DNA from: a virus
Reading direction: 5' to 3' (one strand)
Length of the DNA stretch: 64,000 nucleotides
IMG/VR virus record: IMGVR_UViG_3300024999_001891
Location: 1 to 64,000 of that record
Below, piece after piece: positions 15,577-23,427 of this stretch (positions are counted from its first letter, which is position 1; each line of letters begins with the position of its first letter). A program made the translations under genes and the position numbers. The notes beneath the pieces were generated by a model. That model was not told where the DNA came from, did no database searches, and worked only from the letters and a program-made list of their open reading frames with translations.

Positions 15577-16164
15577 ATGAAAAAGAGTAAATTAATAGCA
15601 ACACTAGGGTTAGCGTTATGTTTAGTAATTGGTAATTCATCAATAATATTAGCAGGAACAGCATCTTCCTCTAAAAGTAGTTCTTCTGCAAGGAGTAGCG
15701 TTTCTACATCAAAACCATCAAGTGGCATATCATTATCTAAACCATCGTCTTCGCCAACGGTATCTAAACCTAGTGTTACTAAACCATCGTCATCTGCTCC
15801 TGTTGTATCTAAACCATCTACTACAACTAAATCAAGTCCTGTTGTTTCTAGACAAAATTCATCTATTCCTACTAAACAACCTGTAGTTAGCAACTACAAT
15901 CCTAGCACAAGAACGTATTCTACAATGACTCCTTACACAGTTCCAAGGACTTCGTACTACTATGGTGGAAATTATCATCCTGCATTTACTCCTAGTTGGT
16001 ATAATCCATATTGGTATAATCCTACGTATTGGGGTGGAGCGCATCCTGCACCAGTAGCTACAGGAATTGGAAATTATATTGGAGGATTTATACTTAATAC
16101 GTTGCTATTTTTTGGGATAATCGGCATAATTATATGGTTTATTAAGAGAAAGAAAAGAGTGTAA
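15577..16164 (+). CDS. Secreted Ser/Pro-rich protein with C-terminal membrane anchor
   Basis: The start is ATG 15577 behind AAGGAAGG; an earlier in-frame ATG touches that site. A signal peptide (KLIATLGLALCLVIGNSSI) is followed by about 90 residues of Ser/Pro/Lys repeats (SKPS units). Then comes a Tyr/Trp-rich patch (SWYNPYWYNPTYWGG) and a final membrane helix with a basic tail (FIKRKKRV). It should stand outside the membrane. With the next three genes it forms an envelope-remodelling set; the exact job is unknown. Confidence 0.7.
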   Translation: MKKSKLIATLGLALCLVIGNSSIILAGTASSSKSSSSARSSVSTSKPSSGISLSKPSSSPTVSKPSVTKPSSSAPVVSKPSTTTKSSPVVSRQNSSIPTKQPVVSNYNPSTRTYSTMTPYTVPRTSYYYGGNYHPAFTPSWYNPYWYNPTYWGGAHPAPVATGIGNYIGGFILNTLLFFGIIGIIIWFIKRKKRV

Positions 16165-16195
16165 TATATTTAGAAATTTTAGGAGGTGATGCAAA

Positions 16196-16327
16196 TTGCT
16201 TGTAGGATTAATAATTATTATGATATTATTTATTTTAGCAACACCACTATATTCTAAGATTGGTAAAAAAGTTGAAAAATTTGAAAATAAAATCAAAGAG
16301 GAGATAGAAGAAAATGAGAAATTATGA
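16196..16327 (+). CDS. Small membrane protein, 43 aa
   Basis: It starts at TTG behind a perfect AGGAGGTGAT site. One membrane helix (LVGLIIIMILFILATPLYS) is followed by a charged helix. It overlaps the start of the SPFH gene by 14 bases. Confidence 0.65.
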   Translation: MLVGLIIIMILFILATPLYSKIGKKVEKFENKIKEEIEENEKL

Positions 16328-17240
16328 TTTAGAGGACAAATTAGAGAATATGGGAAAAGTAATTAAAGGAAATAATCGCTTTTTCAAAGGTTTAGCTACA
16401 ACAGTAATAGGTGCGTTAGTGTTATTAATAGGAATCTCTTCTTCGGTTACAAAAGTGCATCCTGGTCATGCAGGAATAGTTTACAATGTTAGTGGAGGCT
16501 TAGAAGAAACAACTTTAAGTCAAGGTTGGCACATAGTAGCTCCTTGGAAAAGTGTGAGAGAATATCCTATTTCAACAGAAACAGTATGGTTAACTCAAGC
16601 TAAAACAGAAGGATCTCCAAATGATGATTCGTATAATACCTCAACAATGGAAGGAAAACCTGTTAACGTAGATGCATATTTCACTTATCATGTTAGTGTA
16701 GATAAACTTCCTGCTATATTTAATCGTTTTAAAGGAGCAGACATTGACAGTATTCAATCAGGATATCTTAAACAACAAGTAAAAACAGCCTCTCAATCAA
16801 TTACCTCTAGTTATAGCGTTCTTGATTTATATGGTAATAAAAGAACAGAAATTCAAGATAAAATTCATCAAATATTGATTAAAGAATTAACTCCATTTGG
16901 ATTAGAAGTTGAAACATTTAGCTTTGGAGAGATTCGTCCTGATGGCGATACTATGAAAGCAATTCAAGCAAAAGTTGATGCTCAACAAAAGTTACAACAA
17001 ATGGAAATTGAATTAACTCAATCAACAGTTACAGCAAACAAGGCTAAAGTAGACGCTCAAGGTATTGCTGATGCTACAGTTATTAGAGCAACGAGTGAAG
17101 CGAAGGCCAATCAATTATTACAACAATCGTTAACTCCTGAATTAGTTCAAAAATTATGGATTGATAAATGGAACGGACAACAATCTCAAGTCGTTGGTGG
17201 AAATAATCAAATGATTAATGTTCCTGCTATCTCAAAGTAA
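16314..17240 (+). CDS. SPFH/prohibitin-family membrane protein, 308 aa
   Basis: An N-terminal membrane helix (ATTVIGALVLLIGISS) precedes the SPFH domain (VHPGHAGIVYNVSGG to FSFGEIRPDG), then a coiled coil rich in Ala, Gln and Lys (QAKVDAQQKLQQMEIEL). This order is that of prohibitins, which form ring-like membrane scaffolds. Phage prohibitins are known in several large phages. It likely organises the host membrane together with its small membrane neighbours. Confidence 0.88.
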   Translation: MRNYDLEDKLENMGKVIKGNNRFFKGLATTVIGALVLLIGISSSVTKVHPGHAGIVYNVSGGLEETTLSQGWHIVAPWKSVREYPISTETVWLTQAKTEGSPNDDSYNTSTMEGKPVNVDAYFTYHVSVDKLPAIFNRFKGADIDSIQSGYLKQQVKTASQSITSSYSVLDLYGNKRTEIQDKIHQILIKELTPFGLEVETFSFGEIRPDGDTMKAIQAKVDAQQKLQQMEIELTQSTVTANKAKVDAQGIADATVIRATSEAKANQLLQQSLTPELVQKLWIDKWNGQQSQVVGGNNQMINVPAISK

Positions 17241-17247
17241 GAAACGA

Positions 17248-17273
17248 AGAGGGAGTAATTTAATACTCCCTCT
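17248..17273 (+). terminator. 10-bp hairpin after the SPFH gene
   Basis: AGAGGGAGTA (17248-17257) pairs perfectly with TACTCCCTCT (17264-17273). GC-rich for this genome; no T-run follows, so efficiency is uncertain. Confidence 0.65.
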
Positions 17274-17294
17274 ATTAAAAAGGGTGTGTTAAAA

Positions 17295-17492
17295 ATATCT
17301 AGTTCAAGTAGTTCTTCTGATGGAATTGGATTTGTTGGATTATTAACAGTATTATTTATAGGCTTAAAGTTAACTAATTACATTGCTTGGTCATGGCTAT
17401 GGGTTCTAAGTCCATTATGGATTTCATCTATATTTGTTATTATTCTTCTTGTAGGAGTAATTATTGCTTGGGTAAGCAAAGGTAGTCTTTGA
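17295..17492 (+). CDS. Small membrane protein (Fragile-X-F-like) with apparent AUA start
   Basis: The core LKLTNYIAWSWLWVLSPLWI matches small bacterial and phage proteins annotated as transmembrane Fragile-X-F. Two membrane helices are predicted. A GTG at 17286 is too close to the AAAAAGGG site; AUA 17295 has good spacing and gives a Ser-rich N-terminus (SSSSSSSDGIG). The TGA overlaps the next ATG. Confidence 0.6.
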   Translation: MSSSSSSSDGIGFVGLLTVLFIGLKLTNYIAWSWLWVLSPLWISSIFVIILLVGVIIAWVSKGSL

Positions 17493-17575
17493 TGGCTAAA
17501 TTATGCCCTTTAATTAATAAAAAAGTATTATATTTAGTCTGTATGGAATGTGAAAATAAAATTTGTAAAGAATAA
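17492..17575 (+). CDS. Short Cys peptide, 27 aa
   Basis: It starts in a TGATG overlap with the previous gene. Cys residues (LCPL, VCMECENKICKE) could bind a metal. Translation relies on coupling. Confidence 0.5.
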   Translation: MAKLCPLINKKVLYLVCMECENKICKE

Positions 17576-17626
17576 GAAAGGAAGTATTACTATAGAAATT
17601 ATTAATAAGATAAGAGGGATTTAGAT

Positions 17627-17867
17627 ATAGGTAAAAGAATATTTTCTCAGCAAGAGATAGACGATATGGTAGATATGTATCAAAACGGAGATTCGTTTAA
17701 AGATATATCTATAGAAGACTGATCAACAGTGGTCATTATTGATCAATAAGCAAAAATCATATATAAATCAAAGAAGATCTAAAATTGGAGAAGAATTAAC
17801 TAGAGATATTATAGTCAAATATATTGACGATAATAATATAAATATTAAGGAGAGTGTATTAAGATGA
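17627..17867 (+). pseudogene. Frameshifted HTH protein of the homing type
   Basis: From an apparent AUA start behind AAGAGGG, the frame reads GKRIFSQQEIDDMVDMYQNG and SFKDISIED, then TGA. A second frame continues with TDQQWSLLINKQKSYINQRR, SKIGEELTRDIIVKYIDD and on to the TGA at 17865-17867. Together they form a helix-turn-helix protein of the kind found in homing systems, broken near 17715 by a one- or two-base shift. The 11-codon frame at 17592-17624 upstream is too short to judge. Confidence 0.5.
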
Positions 17868-18484
17868 ATAAAAACTTAACCTTTATATCCATGATTCTTG
17901 ACAGAAGCGGCTCGATGTCTGGATTAGTAAATGATACAATTGGTGGATATAACTCATTTATTGAATCTCAACAAGACGAAGTTGGGGAAGCATTGTTAAC
18001 AACAGTTTTATTCGACAACCATTATGAAATATTGCATAACGGTGTGGATATCCAAGAAGTAAGACCTCTAACAAGAAGAGATTATTTTACTAGAGGAACA
18101 ACTGCTCTTATGGACGCAATTGGTAAAACAATTAATTCTGTGCAAAACAGGATTGATTGGATGAATGAAAATGACAAGCCAAGTAAAGTTATTTTTGTTA
18201 TTACTACAGATGGAGCAGAAAATGCTAGTAGAGAGTTTAGTCAAAGTCAAATTAAGAAAATGATTGAACAACAAACTGAACTTGGTTGGCAATTCATATT
18301 CTTAGGAGCAAATATTGATGCTGTAAGAACAGCAAGAAGTTATGGAATTAGCGAACAATCAGTTTCAAATTATACAGCAAATTCTAGAGGAACAGAATCT
18401 ATATATAACAGTATGAGTAAAAATGTGGCGAGTTATCGAGGTAGTGGAATGGTACTTGATAATTGGCAGAGCGAAATTAAATAA
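17864..18484 (+). CDS. vWA-domain protein, 206 aa
   Basis: The MIDAS metal site is visible: DRSGSMS near residue 13, the Thr region TRGTTALMDAI near 86, and TTDGAENAS near 117. vWA domains bind protein ligands through a metal and often work as chaperones or adaptors. The protein has no membrane helix. A second vWA gene lies at 43052 in the tellurium-type cluster, but the two are not close copies. Confidence 0.85.
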   Translation: MNKNLTFISMILDRSGSMSGLVNDTIGGYNSFIESQQDEVGEALLTTVLFDNHYEILHNGVDIQEVRPLTRRDYFTRGTTALMDAIGKTINSVQNRIDWMNENDKPSKVIFVITTDGAENASREFSQSQIKKMIEQQTELGWQFIFLGANIDAVRTARSYGISEQSVSNYTANSRGTESIYNSMSKNVASYRGSGMVLDNWQSEIK

Positions 18485-18510
18485 TAATTAAAAGGAGTTG
18501 TTGACGTAAT

Positions 18511-18705
18511 ATGGTTACTATGTCAGAAGATAGACGAAGAAGAGAAGAAAAAGAAAGTCAGATTGGCACTTTAAGTTCTGGTTATGGTTTAAGATCTAGT
18601 TCTAAAGGTAAAGAATTAGAAGGTGAAAATTGTCATTATTGCGGAAGTTATTCTTATTCTCTAAATAGAGATGGAGCTTGTAGTTCTTGTAGGGGAAAAG
18701 TATAA
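18511..18705 (+). CDS. Small zinc-ribbon protein, 64 aa
   Basis: A charged, disordered N-terminus (EDRRRREEKESQ) and a C-terminal NCHYCGSY/ACSSCRGK pair that can bind one zinc. It resembles the layout of the 80-aa protein at 4845. AAAGGAG lies about 13 bases before the ATG. Confidence 0.65.
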   Translation: MVTMSEDRRRREEKESQIGTLSSGYGLRSSSKGKELEGENCHYCGSYSYSLNRDGACSSCRGKV

Positions 18706-18712
18706 ATAATCA

Positions 18713-18749
18713 AATGGATATTCTATTATTTTGTAATAGAATATCCATT
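18713..18749 (+). terminator. 16-bp perfect hairpin, two-way terminator
   Basis: 18713-18728 pairs without mismatch to 18734-18749 with a five-base TTTTG loop. It lies between a + strand gene and the only convincing minus-strand gene, so it can close transcripts arriving from both sides. Confidence 0.7.
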
Positions 18750-18756
18750 GGAAAAT

Positions 18757-18852
18757 TTATTTATTAATCGAATAATAAATTAGCATACTTATAATTGGTA
18801 TAAATATAACTATTAAACCTAAAATTGTAATTATAATTTTTTTAATATTCAT
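18757..18852 (-). CDS. Small membrane protein on the minus strand, 31 aa
   Basis: Read on the minus strand, GGGAGAAGGAAATATT leads to ATG and a 31-codon frame (MNIKKIIITILGLIVIFIPI and on to TAA). It is one membrane helix with a basic N-terminus. A fitting ribosome site and hairpins on both sides support it. It is the only reverse gene in the window that I trust. Confidence 0.6.
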   Translation of the reverse strand: MNIKKIIITILGLIVIFIPIISMLIYYSINK

Positions 18853-18887
18853 AATATTTCCTTCTCCCTTTTATTTTAATTAAAAAG

Positions 18888-18907
18888 ACCTTGCCTAAAG
18901 ACAAGGT
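18888..18907 (-). terminator. Minus-strand terminator
   Basis: ACCTTG (18888-18893) and CAAGGT (18902-18907) form a stem; on the minus strand it is followed by CTTTTT, the shape of an intrinsic terminator. It lies upstream of the reverse gene, so it would stop antisense transcription or act as an attenuator. No clear promoter is seen in 18908-18984. Confidence 0.5.
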
Positions 18908-18984
18908 TGAAGTAGGACGAGAGATTTTAGTTTGACGATTAGTAGTGTATCCAAGAAGTAAATAAATATACAAGGAGTAATAAA

Positions 18985-19509
18985 ATGAAGTACAAACCAA
19001 CAATTGTAATAAGTGCGTTCCCTGCTTGTGGAAAGTCTTATATGTTTAATAACTATAATGGCAAACCATTTACTATGTTAGATAGTGATTCTAGTCAATT
19101 TAGTTGGATTAAAGATGTAAATGGAGAGAATACTAAAGAAAGAGATCCTAATTTCCCTGATAATTATATTAAACATATAAAAGATAATATTGGTAAAGTA
19201 GATATTATTTTTGTTAGTAGTCATGATATTGTTCGAAAAACATTGAACGATAATGATATCAATTTCTTTATGGTATATCCATCTAAAAGTATGAAAGAGG
19301 AATGGATTAGACGTTTTAGGGAAAGAGGTAATGATGAGAATTTTATAGACTTTATTAGTGATAATTGGGATATTTTTATTGACGATATTCAAAGAGAAAA
19401 TAAGTGCTTAAAGAAACAATTATCAGTTAATATTCCTTATATTACTAATGCGTATATTGCGAGTTGTTTTGATACTTGCTACCACTATAAATTTATAGAG
19501 GAGTTGTAA
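18985..19509 (+). CDS. P-loop kinase-like protein, 174 aa
   Basis: The Walker A motif is SAFPACGKSY near residue 10, followed by LDSDSSQF, which could be the Walker B or substrate Asp. The order fits small phage nucleoside or polynucleotide kinases. It ends two bases before the DNA ligase gene, so the two are probably translated together. Confidence 0.7.
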   Translation: MKYKPTIVISAFPACGKSYMFNNYNGKPFTMLDSDSSQFSWIKDVNGENTKERDPNFPDNYIKHIKDNIGKVDIIFVSSHDIVRKTLNDNDINFFMVYPSKSMKEEWIRRFRERGNDENFIDFISDNWDIFIDDIQRENKCLKKQLSVNIPYITNAYIASCFDTCYHYKFIEEL

Positions 19510-19511
19510 AG

Positions 19512-20837
19512 ATGGAAAAAATATATTCTATTCTTAAAGAGATACAAGAAACATCAAGTAGAAATCAAAAAGAAAAAATATTAAAAAATAATTCTGAAAA
19601 TCAATTACTTAAAGATATATTAAAATTTGTATTTTCTCTTGAAGTAAAAACGGGAATTAAGCGTAAAAAATTAGAAAAAGAAGTTACGTCTGACCAACTA
19701 GTTGATATTGAAGGGTTTTATGGACTTAGAGAATATATTATTAATAATGGAACTGGATCTGATAAAGTTATTGCCAACATACAGAAATTTTTATCTGAAC
19801 AAACAGAAGATTTAAAAGATTTATACACACGTATTATTCTTCAAGACTTACGATGTAATCTGAGTGAAAAAACTATCAATAGTGCTTTTGGATATGAATT
19901 TATATATATCCATAAATTAGAGAAAGGAGAAGTAGCAGAACCAAAACATCTTAAATTACTTGAAGAAAAAGAATTTGGTATATATAAAAAAATAGATGGA
20001 TATAGAGCAGAGATTGTAGTAGGATATGACAAGATTAAAATAATGTCATCTGGAGGTGAATTATATAAAGAATTAATTGACATTGAAAGAGCGTTTTTAG
20101 ATGCTAATTTACCTAAAGGAGTATTTGCATGTGAATTGTTAGCAATTGATCCTTCGGGACAAATGACACGAATGGAAATATTTAATAAAACTGGATCTAT
20201 ATTACGGAGAGATGGAATAAAAGTTGGAATTGAAGTTAATGTATTTAATTTTATTCCTGACGATGGATTTTTTAAGGGAGAGCATCCATTTTCTTGTCGT
20301 AGAAGAAAGGAATTAGCGAAACAATTAGTTGATAAAATTAATTCTCCGTTTGTAAAAAATATTGATCCTCTATATATCGGAAAAGATTTGTCTCAAATTG
20401 ATTATTGGTTTGAGAAGATGATTTTAGCTGAAGATGAAGGAATAATGGTTTTACCTCTAGATCAAAGGTATGTTGGGAAAAAATCGTATACACAAATGTT
20501 GAAGATTAAAACTGAAAATGAGTGCGACATTCGCGTAATTGGTTTTGAAAAAGGAGCTAAAGGTAAGGAGTTTGAGAATACTTTAGGAACTTTAATTTGT
20601 GACTTTAAGGGAAATCCAATTAGAGTAATGTGTGGATATAAAATAAAATATAACTCAAATAAATATGATGATCGAATGGTTAGGGATTATATTTGGACTC
20701 ATCAAGAAGAACTGTTAGATAAAATCGTGAAGGTGCGTTATATGGATATCTCCATAAACGACAGTGGTGGAACAGACTTGAGAATGGCAAGACTTATTGA
20801 ATATCGTGATGATAAATCAGAATCATCATATAACTAG
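19512..20837 (+). CDS. ATP-dependent DNA ligase, 441 aa
   Basis: Motif I with the adenylated Lys is KKIDGYRAEI near residue 157; motif III is FACELLA, motif IV is DEGIMVL and motif V is QMLKIK. The N-terminal third is the helical DNA-binding part, and an OB-fold follows motif V. It joins nicks during phage replication. The last 30 residues (NDSGGTDLRMARLIEYRDDK) are echoed in a remnant at 21630-21716 beyond an HNH gene, which shows that the 3' end of this gene has been rebuilt. Confidence 0.88.
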   Translation: MEKIYSILKEIQETSSRNQKEKILKNNSENQLLKDILKFVFSLEVKTGIKRKKLEKEVTSDQLVDIEGFYGLREYIINNGTGSDKVIANIQKFLSEQTEDLKDLYTRIILQDLRCNLSEKTINSAFGYEFIYIHKLEKGEVAEPKHLKLLEEKEFGIYKKIDGYRAEIVVGYDKIKIMSSGGELYKELIDIERAFLDANLPKGVFACELLAIDPSGQMTRMEIFNKTGSILRRDGIKVGIEVNVFNFIPDDGFFKGEHPFSCRRRKELAKQLVDKINSPFVKNIDPLYIGKDLSQIDYWFEKMILAEDEGIMVLPLDQRYVGKKSYTQMLKIKTENECDIRVIGFEKGAKGKEFENTLGTLICDFKGNPIRVMCGYKIKYNSNKYDDRMVRDYIWTHQEELLDKIVKVRYMDISINDSGGTDLRMARLIEYRDDKSESSYN

Positions 20838-20851
20838 AAAGGACGATATGA

Positions 20852-21628
20852 TTGAGAAAAGATTTAGCAAGCAATCAACTGAGTAAAATCGGCGAGATAT
20901 GCGACCTGAACGGAAATATAATAGAGATTATCGAGTATTTAAGTACACATTGCGTAACCGTCAAATTTGAAGATGGTTACACAAATACAGGATCGTATAA
21001 AAGTTTCAAAAAAGGAGAGATAAGAAACCCAAATCCATACTTAAAAAGGTTTTATGGGGTTGGATATTTAGGAGAGGGAAACTATAAAACCTCTATAAAT
21101 GGAGAAAAAACTCCACAATATTTAAAATGGTTTGCCATTTTCGTTAGGTGTTACAGCGAAAACCTTGCCTTAAAAGAACCAACATATGCAAACTGTGAAA
21201 TATGTGAAGATTGGCATAACTTTCAAAATTTTGCAAAATGGTATGATGAAAATTATTACAGCATTGACGGCAGGGTAATGGAGTTAGATAAAGATATACT
21301 GGTAAAGGGAAATAAATTATATAGTCCTGACAATTGCGTATTCGTATCTAATGATATTAATAGTTTGTTTACTAAGCGTAAGAATAAACGAGGAGATTAT
21401 CCATTAGGAGTATCTAGGAATGAAGGATGTGATAGTTACAAATCGCAATGCAACAATGAAGGGAAAAGAGTATATCTAGGGAGTTACAGCACACCTCAAC
21501 AGGCATTTTTAGTATATAAAACATTTAAAGAACAGGTCATTAAAAAAACTGCTGATAAATATATTAATCAGATACCTAAAAGGTTGTATGATGCATTATA
21601 TGCATATCAAGTAGAAATGAACGACTGA
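20852..21628 (+). CDS. HNH/AP2-type homing endonuclease, 258 aa
   Basis: It starts at TTG behind GAAAGGACG. The middle (KWFAIFVRCYSE, ICEDWHNFQNFAKWYDEN, LDKDILVKGNKLYSPDNC) is typical of phage homing endonucleases with an HNH-like core. The C-terminal YPLGVSRNEG to YLGSYSTPQQAF segment resembles an AP2 DNA-binding domain. Codon use (more GC) differs from the ligase. It lies inside a duplicated ligase 3' end, so it arrived by homing into the ligase gene. Confidence 0.82.
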   Translation: MRKDLASNQLSKIGEICDLNGNIIEIIEYLSTHCVTVKFEDGYTNTGSYKSFKKGEIRNPNPYLKRFYGVGYLGEGNYKTSINGEKTPQYLKWFAIFVRCYSENLALKEPTYANCEICEDWHNFQNFAKWYDENYYSIDGRVMELDKDILVKGNKLYSPDNCVFVSNDINSLFTKRKNKRGDYPLGVSRNEGCDSYKSQCNNEGKRVYLGSYSTPQQAFLVYKTFKEQVIKKTADKYINQIPKRLYDALYAYQVEMND

Positions 21629-21629
21629 A

Positions 21630-21716
21630 CAGGTAAGTGATAATGGTGAAATTGATTTAAGAATAGCTAGATTAGTTTGTTATAGAGATGATAAGATAAT
21701 TGAAAGCTATAATTAA
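21630..21716 (+). pseudogene. Remnant of the original DNA ligase 3' end
   Basis: The frame reads SDNGEIDLRIARLVCYRDDK and ends ESYN. The ligase upstream ends with NDSGGTDLRMARLIEYRDDK and SESSYN. The two are clearly homologous yet diverged, and the remnant has no start codon or ribosome site. It is the old gene end, left behind when the HNH/AP2 element brought in a new ligase tail. Confidence 0.85.
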
Positions 21717-21732
21717 GAAAGGATGAATAATA

Positions 21733-22185
21733 ATAATTAAAATAGTTGATGGAGATATTTTACAAGCATCGGAAAAACTGGTGGTGCATCAGGTTAACTG
21801 TATGGGAGTTATGGGTGGTGGCATCGCATTACAAATTAGAAATCAGCTTCCTAAAGTTTACAATGAATATAAAAGATTATGTAGTAATACTGATCCAAAA
21901 CAATTATTAGGAACAATTCAATGCGTAGAAGATGATTTTGGCAGAGTATTTGTTAATTTATTCGGACAATTAAATTATGGTAGAGATAAACAATATACTG
22001 ATTATGTGGCTTTAAGAAGAGGTTTGTTAAATGTTTATAATATAGCAAATCAGTATAATGTGTCAGTTGCAATTCCATTTAATATTGGTTGCGGTCTTGC
22101 GGGTGGAGATTGGAATGAAGTTTATAAAATGATAGAAGAAATTTTCGGAGATTATGATGTAACTTTATATAGATTGGAAGTATAG
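21733..22185 (+). CDS. Macro-domain protein, apparent AUA start
   Basis: The macro fold is clear: IKIVDGDILQ, then VHQVNCMGVMGGGIALQIR (the ADP-ribose loop) and IPFNIGCGLAGGDW near the end. Macro domains bind or hydrolyse ADP-ribose groups. No standard start exists before the middle of the fold; AUA 21733 gives MIKIVDGDI, the usual N-terminus, ten bases after GAAAGG. It sits directly before the PARP gene, so writer and reader/eraser are encoded together. Confidence 0.88.
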   Translation: MIKIVDGDILQASEKLVVHQVNCMGVMGGGIALQIRNQLPKVYNEYKRLCSNTDPKQLLGTIQCVEDDFGRVFVNLFGQLNYGRDKQYTDYVALRRGLLNVYNIANQYNVSVAIPFNIGCGLAGGDWNEVYKMIEEIFGDYDVTLYRLEV

Positions 22186-22198
22186 AAAGGAGTAACAA

Positions 22199-23413
22199 GT
22201 GGATAATAATGTTATAGGATCGTTATATTTAGTTAAAGTTGATTCAAATGAAAATAATAATAAATATTACAAAATGATTCCAAATGGCAATGGTACATTT
22301 ACAACTCAAAATGGAAGAATTGGAGTAGATCATTTTCAAACCACTACTTATCCTATTAGCAGATGAAATGAAAAATTAAATGAAAAATTGAAGAGAAAAG
22401 GATACACAGACCAAACTAGATTAGTTGCAGAAATTACATCTTCTTCTAAAAATAAAGAATATTTAGATATTGAAAATTCTTCTATCTCAGCAATTGTCGC
22501 AAGATTACAAGCTATGGCTAAACAAGCTATTGCAGACAACTATACAATATCTTCAAATAAAGTAACTCAGACAATGATAGATGAAGCTCAAATAACATTA
22601 AATAATTTAATGACAGCAGATTCAATCGAAGCGTTTAACAAAATATTAGTTGAGTTATTTCAAATTATTCCTCGTAAAATGAAAAAAGTAAAAGATAATT
22701 TAGCTAAAATAGATAAAGATTTTGGAGAAATTATTCAAAAAGAACAAGATTTGCTTGATGTGATGAAGGGTCAGGTGGTTATTACATCTGTACAAGATGA
22801 AACTGAGCAAGAAATAGTTAATAATCAAACTATATTAGACGCTTTAGGATTAAGATTTGAAGAGATTACACAAGAAGAAGAGAGGATGATTAAGAGAGAA
22901 CTTGAGGATATTAGCAATAGATATTATCAAGCATGGAAAGTGATTAATATTAGAACTCAGGAGAGATTTAATAAATTTATTATCAATGAAAAAATTGAAG
23001 ACAACAGGTTATTATTTCATGGTACTCGTTCAGAGAACGTATGGAGTATAATTAACTCTGGATTAGTTTTAAGACCTTCCGCTAAAATTACAGGAAAAAT
23101 GTTTGGATATGGAATTTATTTTGCTCCAAAAGCCCAAAAATCATTAGGATATACGTCTATTTCAGGGTCTAGATGGTCTAAAGGAAACGATAAAACTGGA
23201 TTTATGGCATTATTTGACGTTGCTTATGGAAAACCATACGATGTACACTCATTTGATAATAAGTATTATAAGTTTAACTATGAAGAATTGCAAAAAGCTA
23301 GTAAGGGTAGTAATTGTTTACATGCACACAAAGGCAAGATGTTATTTAATGATGAGATCATAGTATACAAAGAAAATCAAATGACCATAAAGTATTTGAT
23401 AGAATTAAAATAA
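22199..23413 (+). CDS. WGR-PARP protein with in-frame TGA
   Basis: From GTG 22199 (behind AAAGGAG) the first 55 codons form a WGR domain (KYYKMIPNGNGTFTTQNGR, IGVDHFQTTTYPISR). A TGA at 22364-22366 follows, where related WGR proteins carry Trp, and the frame then goes on with NEKLNEKLKRKGYTDQT. After this come the helical PARP regulatory domain and the catalytic domain. Its HYE triad is visible: LLFHGTRSENVW, GYGIYFAPKAQKSLGY and NDEIIVYKENQ. It should attach ADP-ribose to a target using NAD+. The TGA may be read through, a nonsense mutation or a sequencing error; a start at TTG 22388 has no good ribosome site. Confidence 0.8.
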
Positions 23414-23427
23414 AATAAAGGAGAGGC

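Noticed and set aside
15558-15893. Minus-strand frame of 111 codons
   Set aside because: It is the complement of the Ser/Pro-repeat coding region, and its low-complexity Asp/Gly/Leu product is an artefact.
22388-23413. PARP gene taken as starting at TTG 22388
   Set aside because: No ribosome site stands before it and the WGR half lies in the same frame just upstream, separated only by one TGA.
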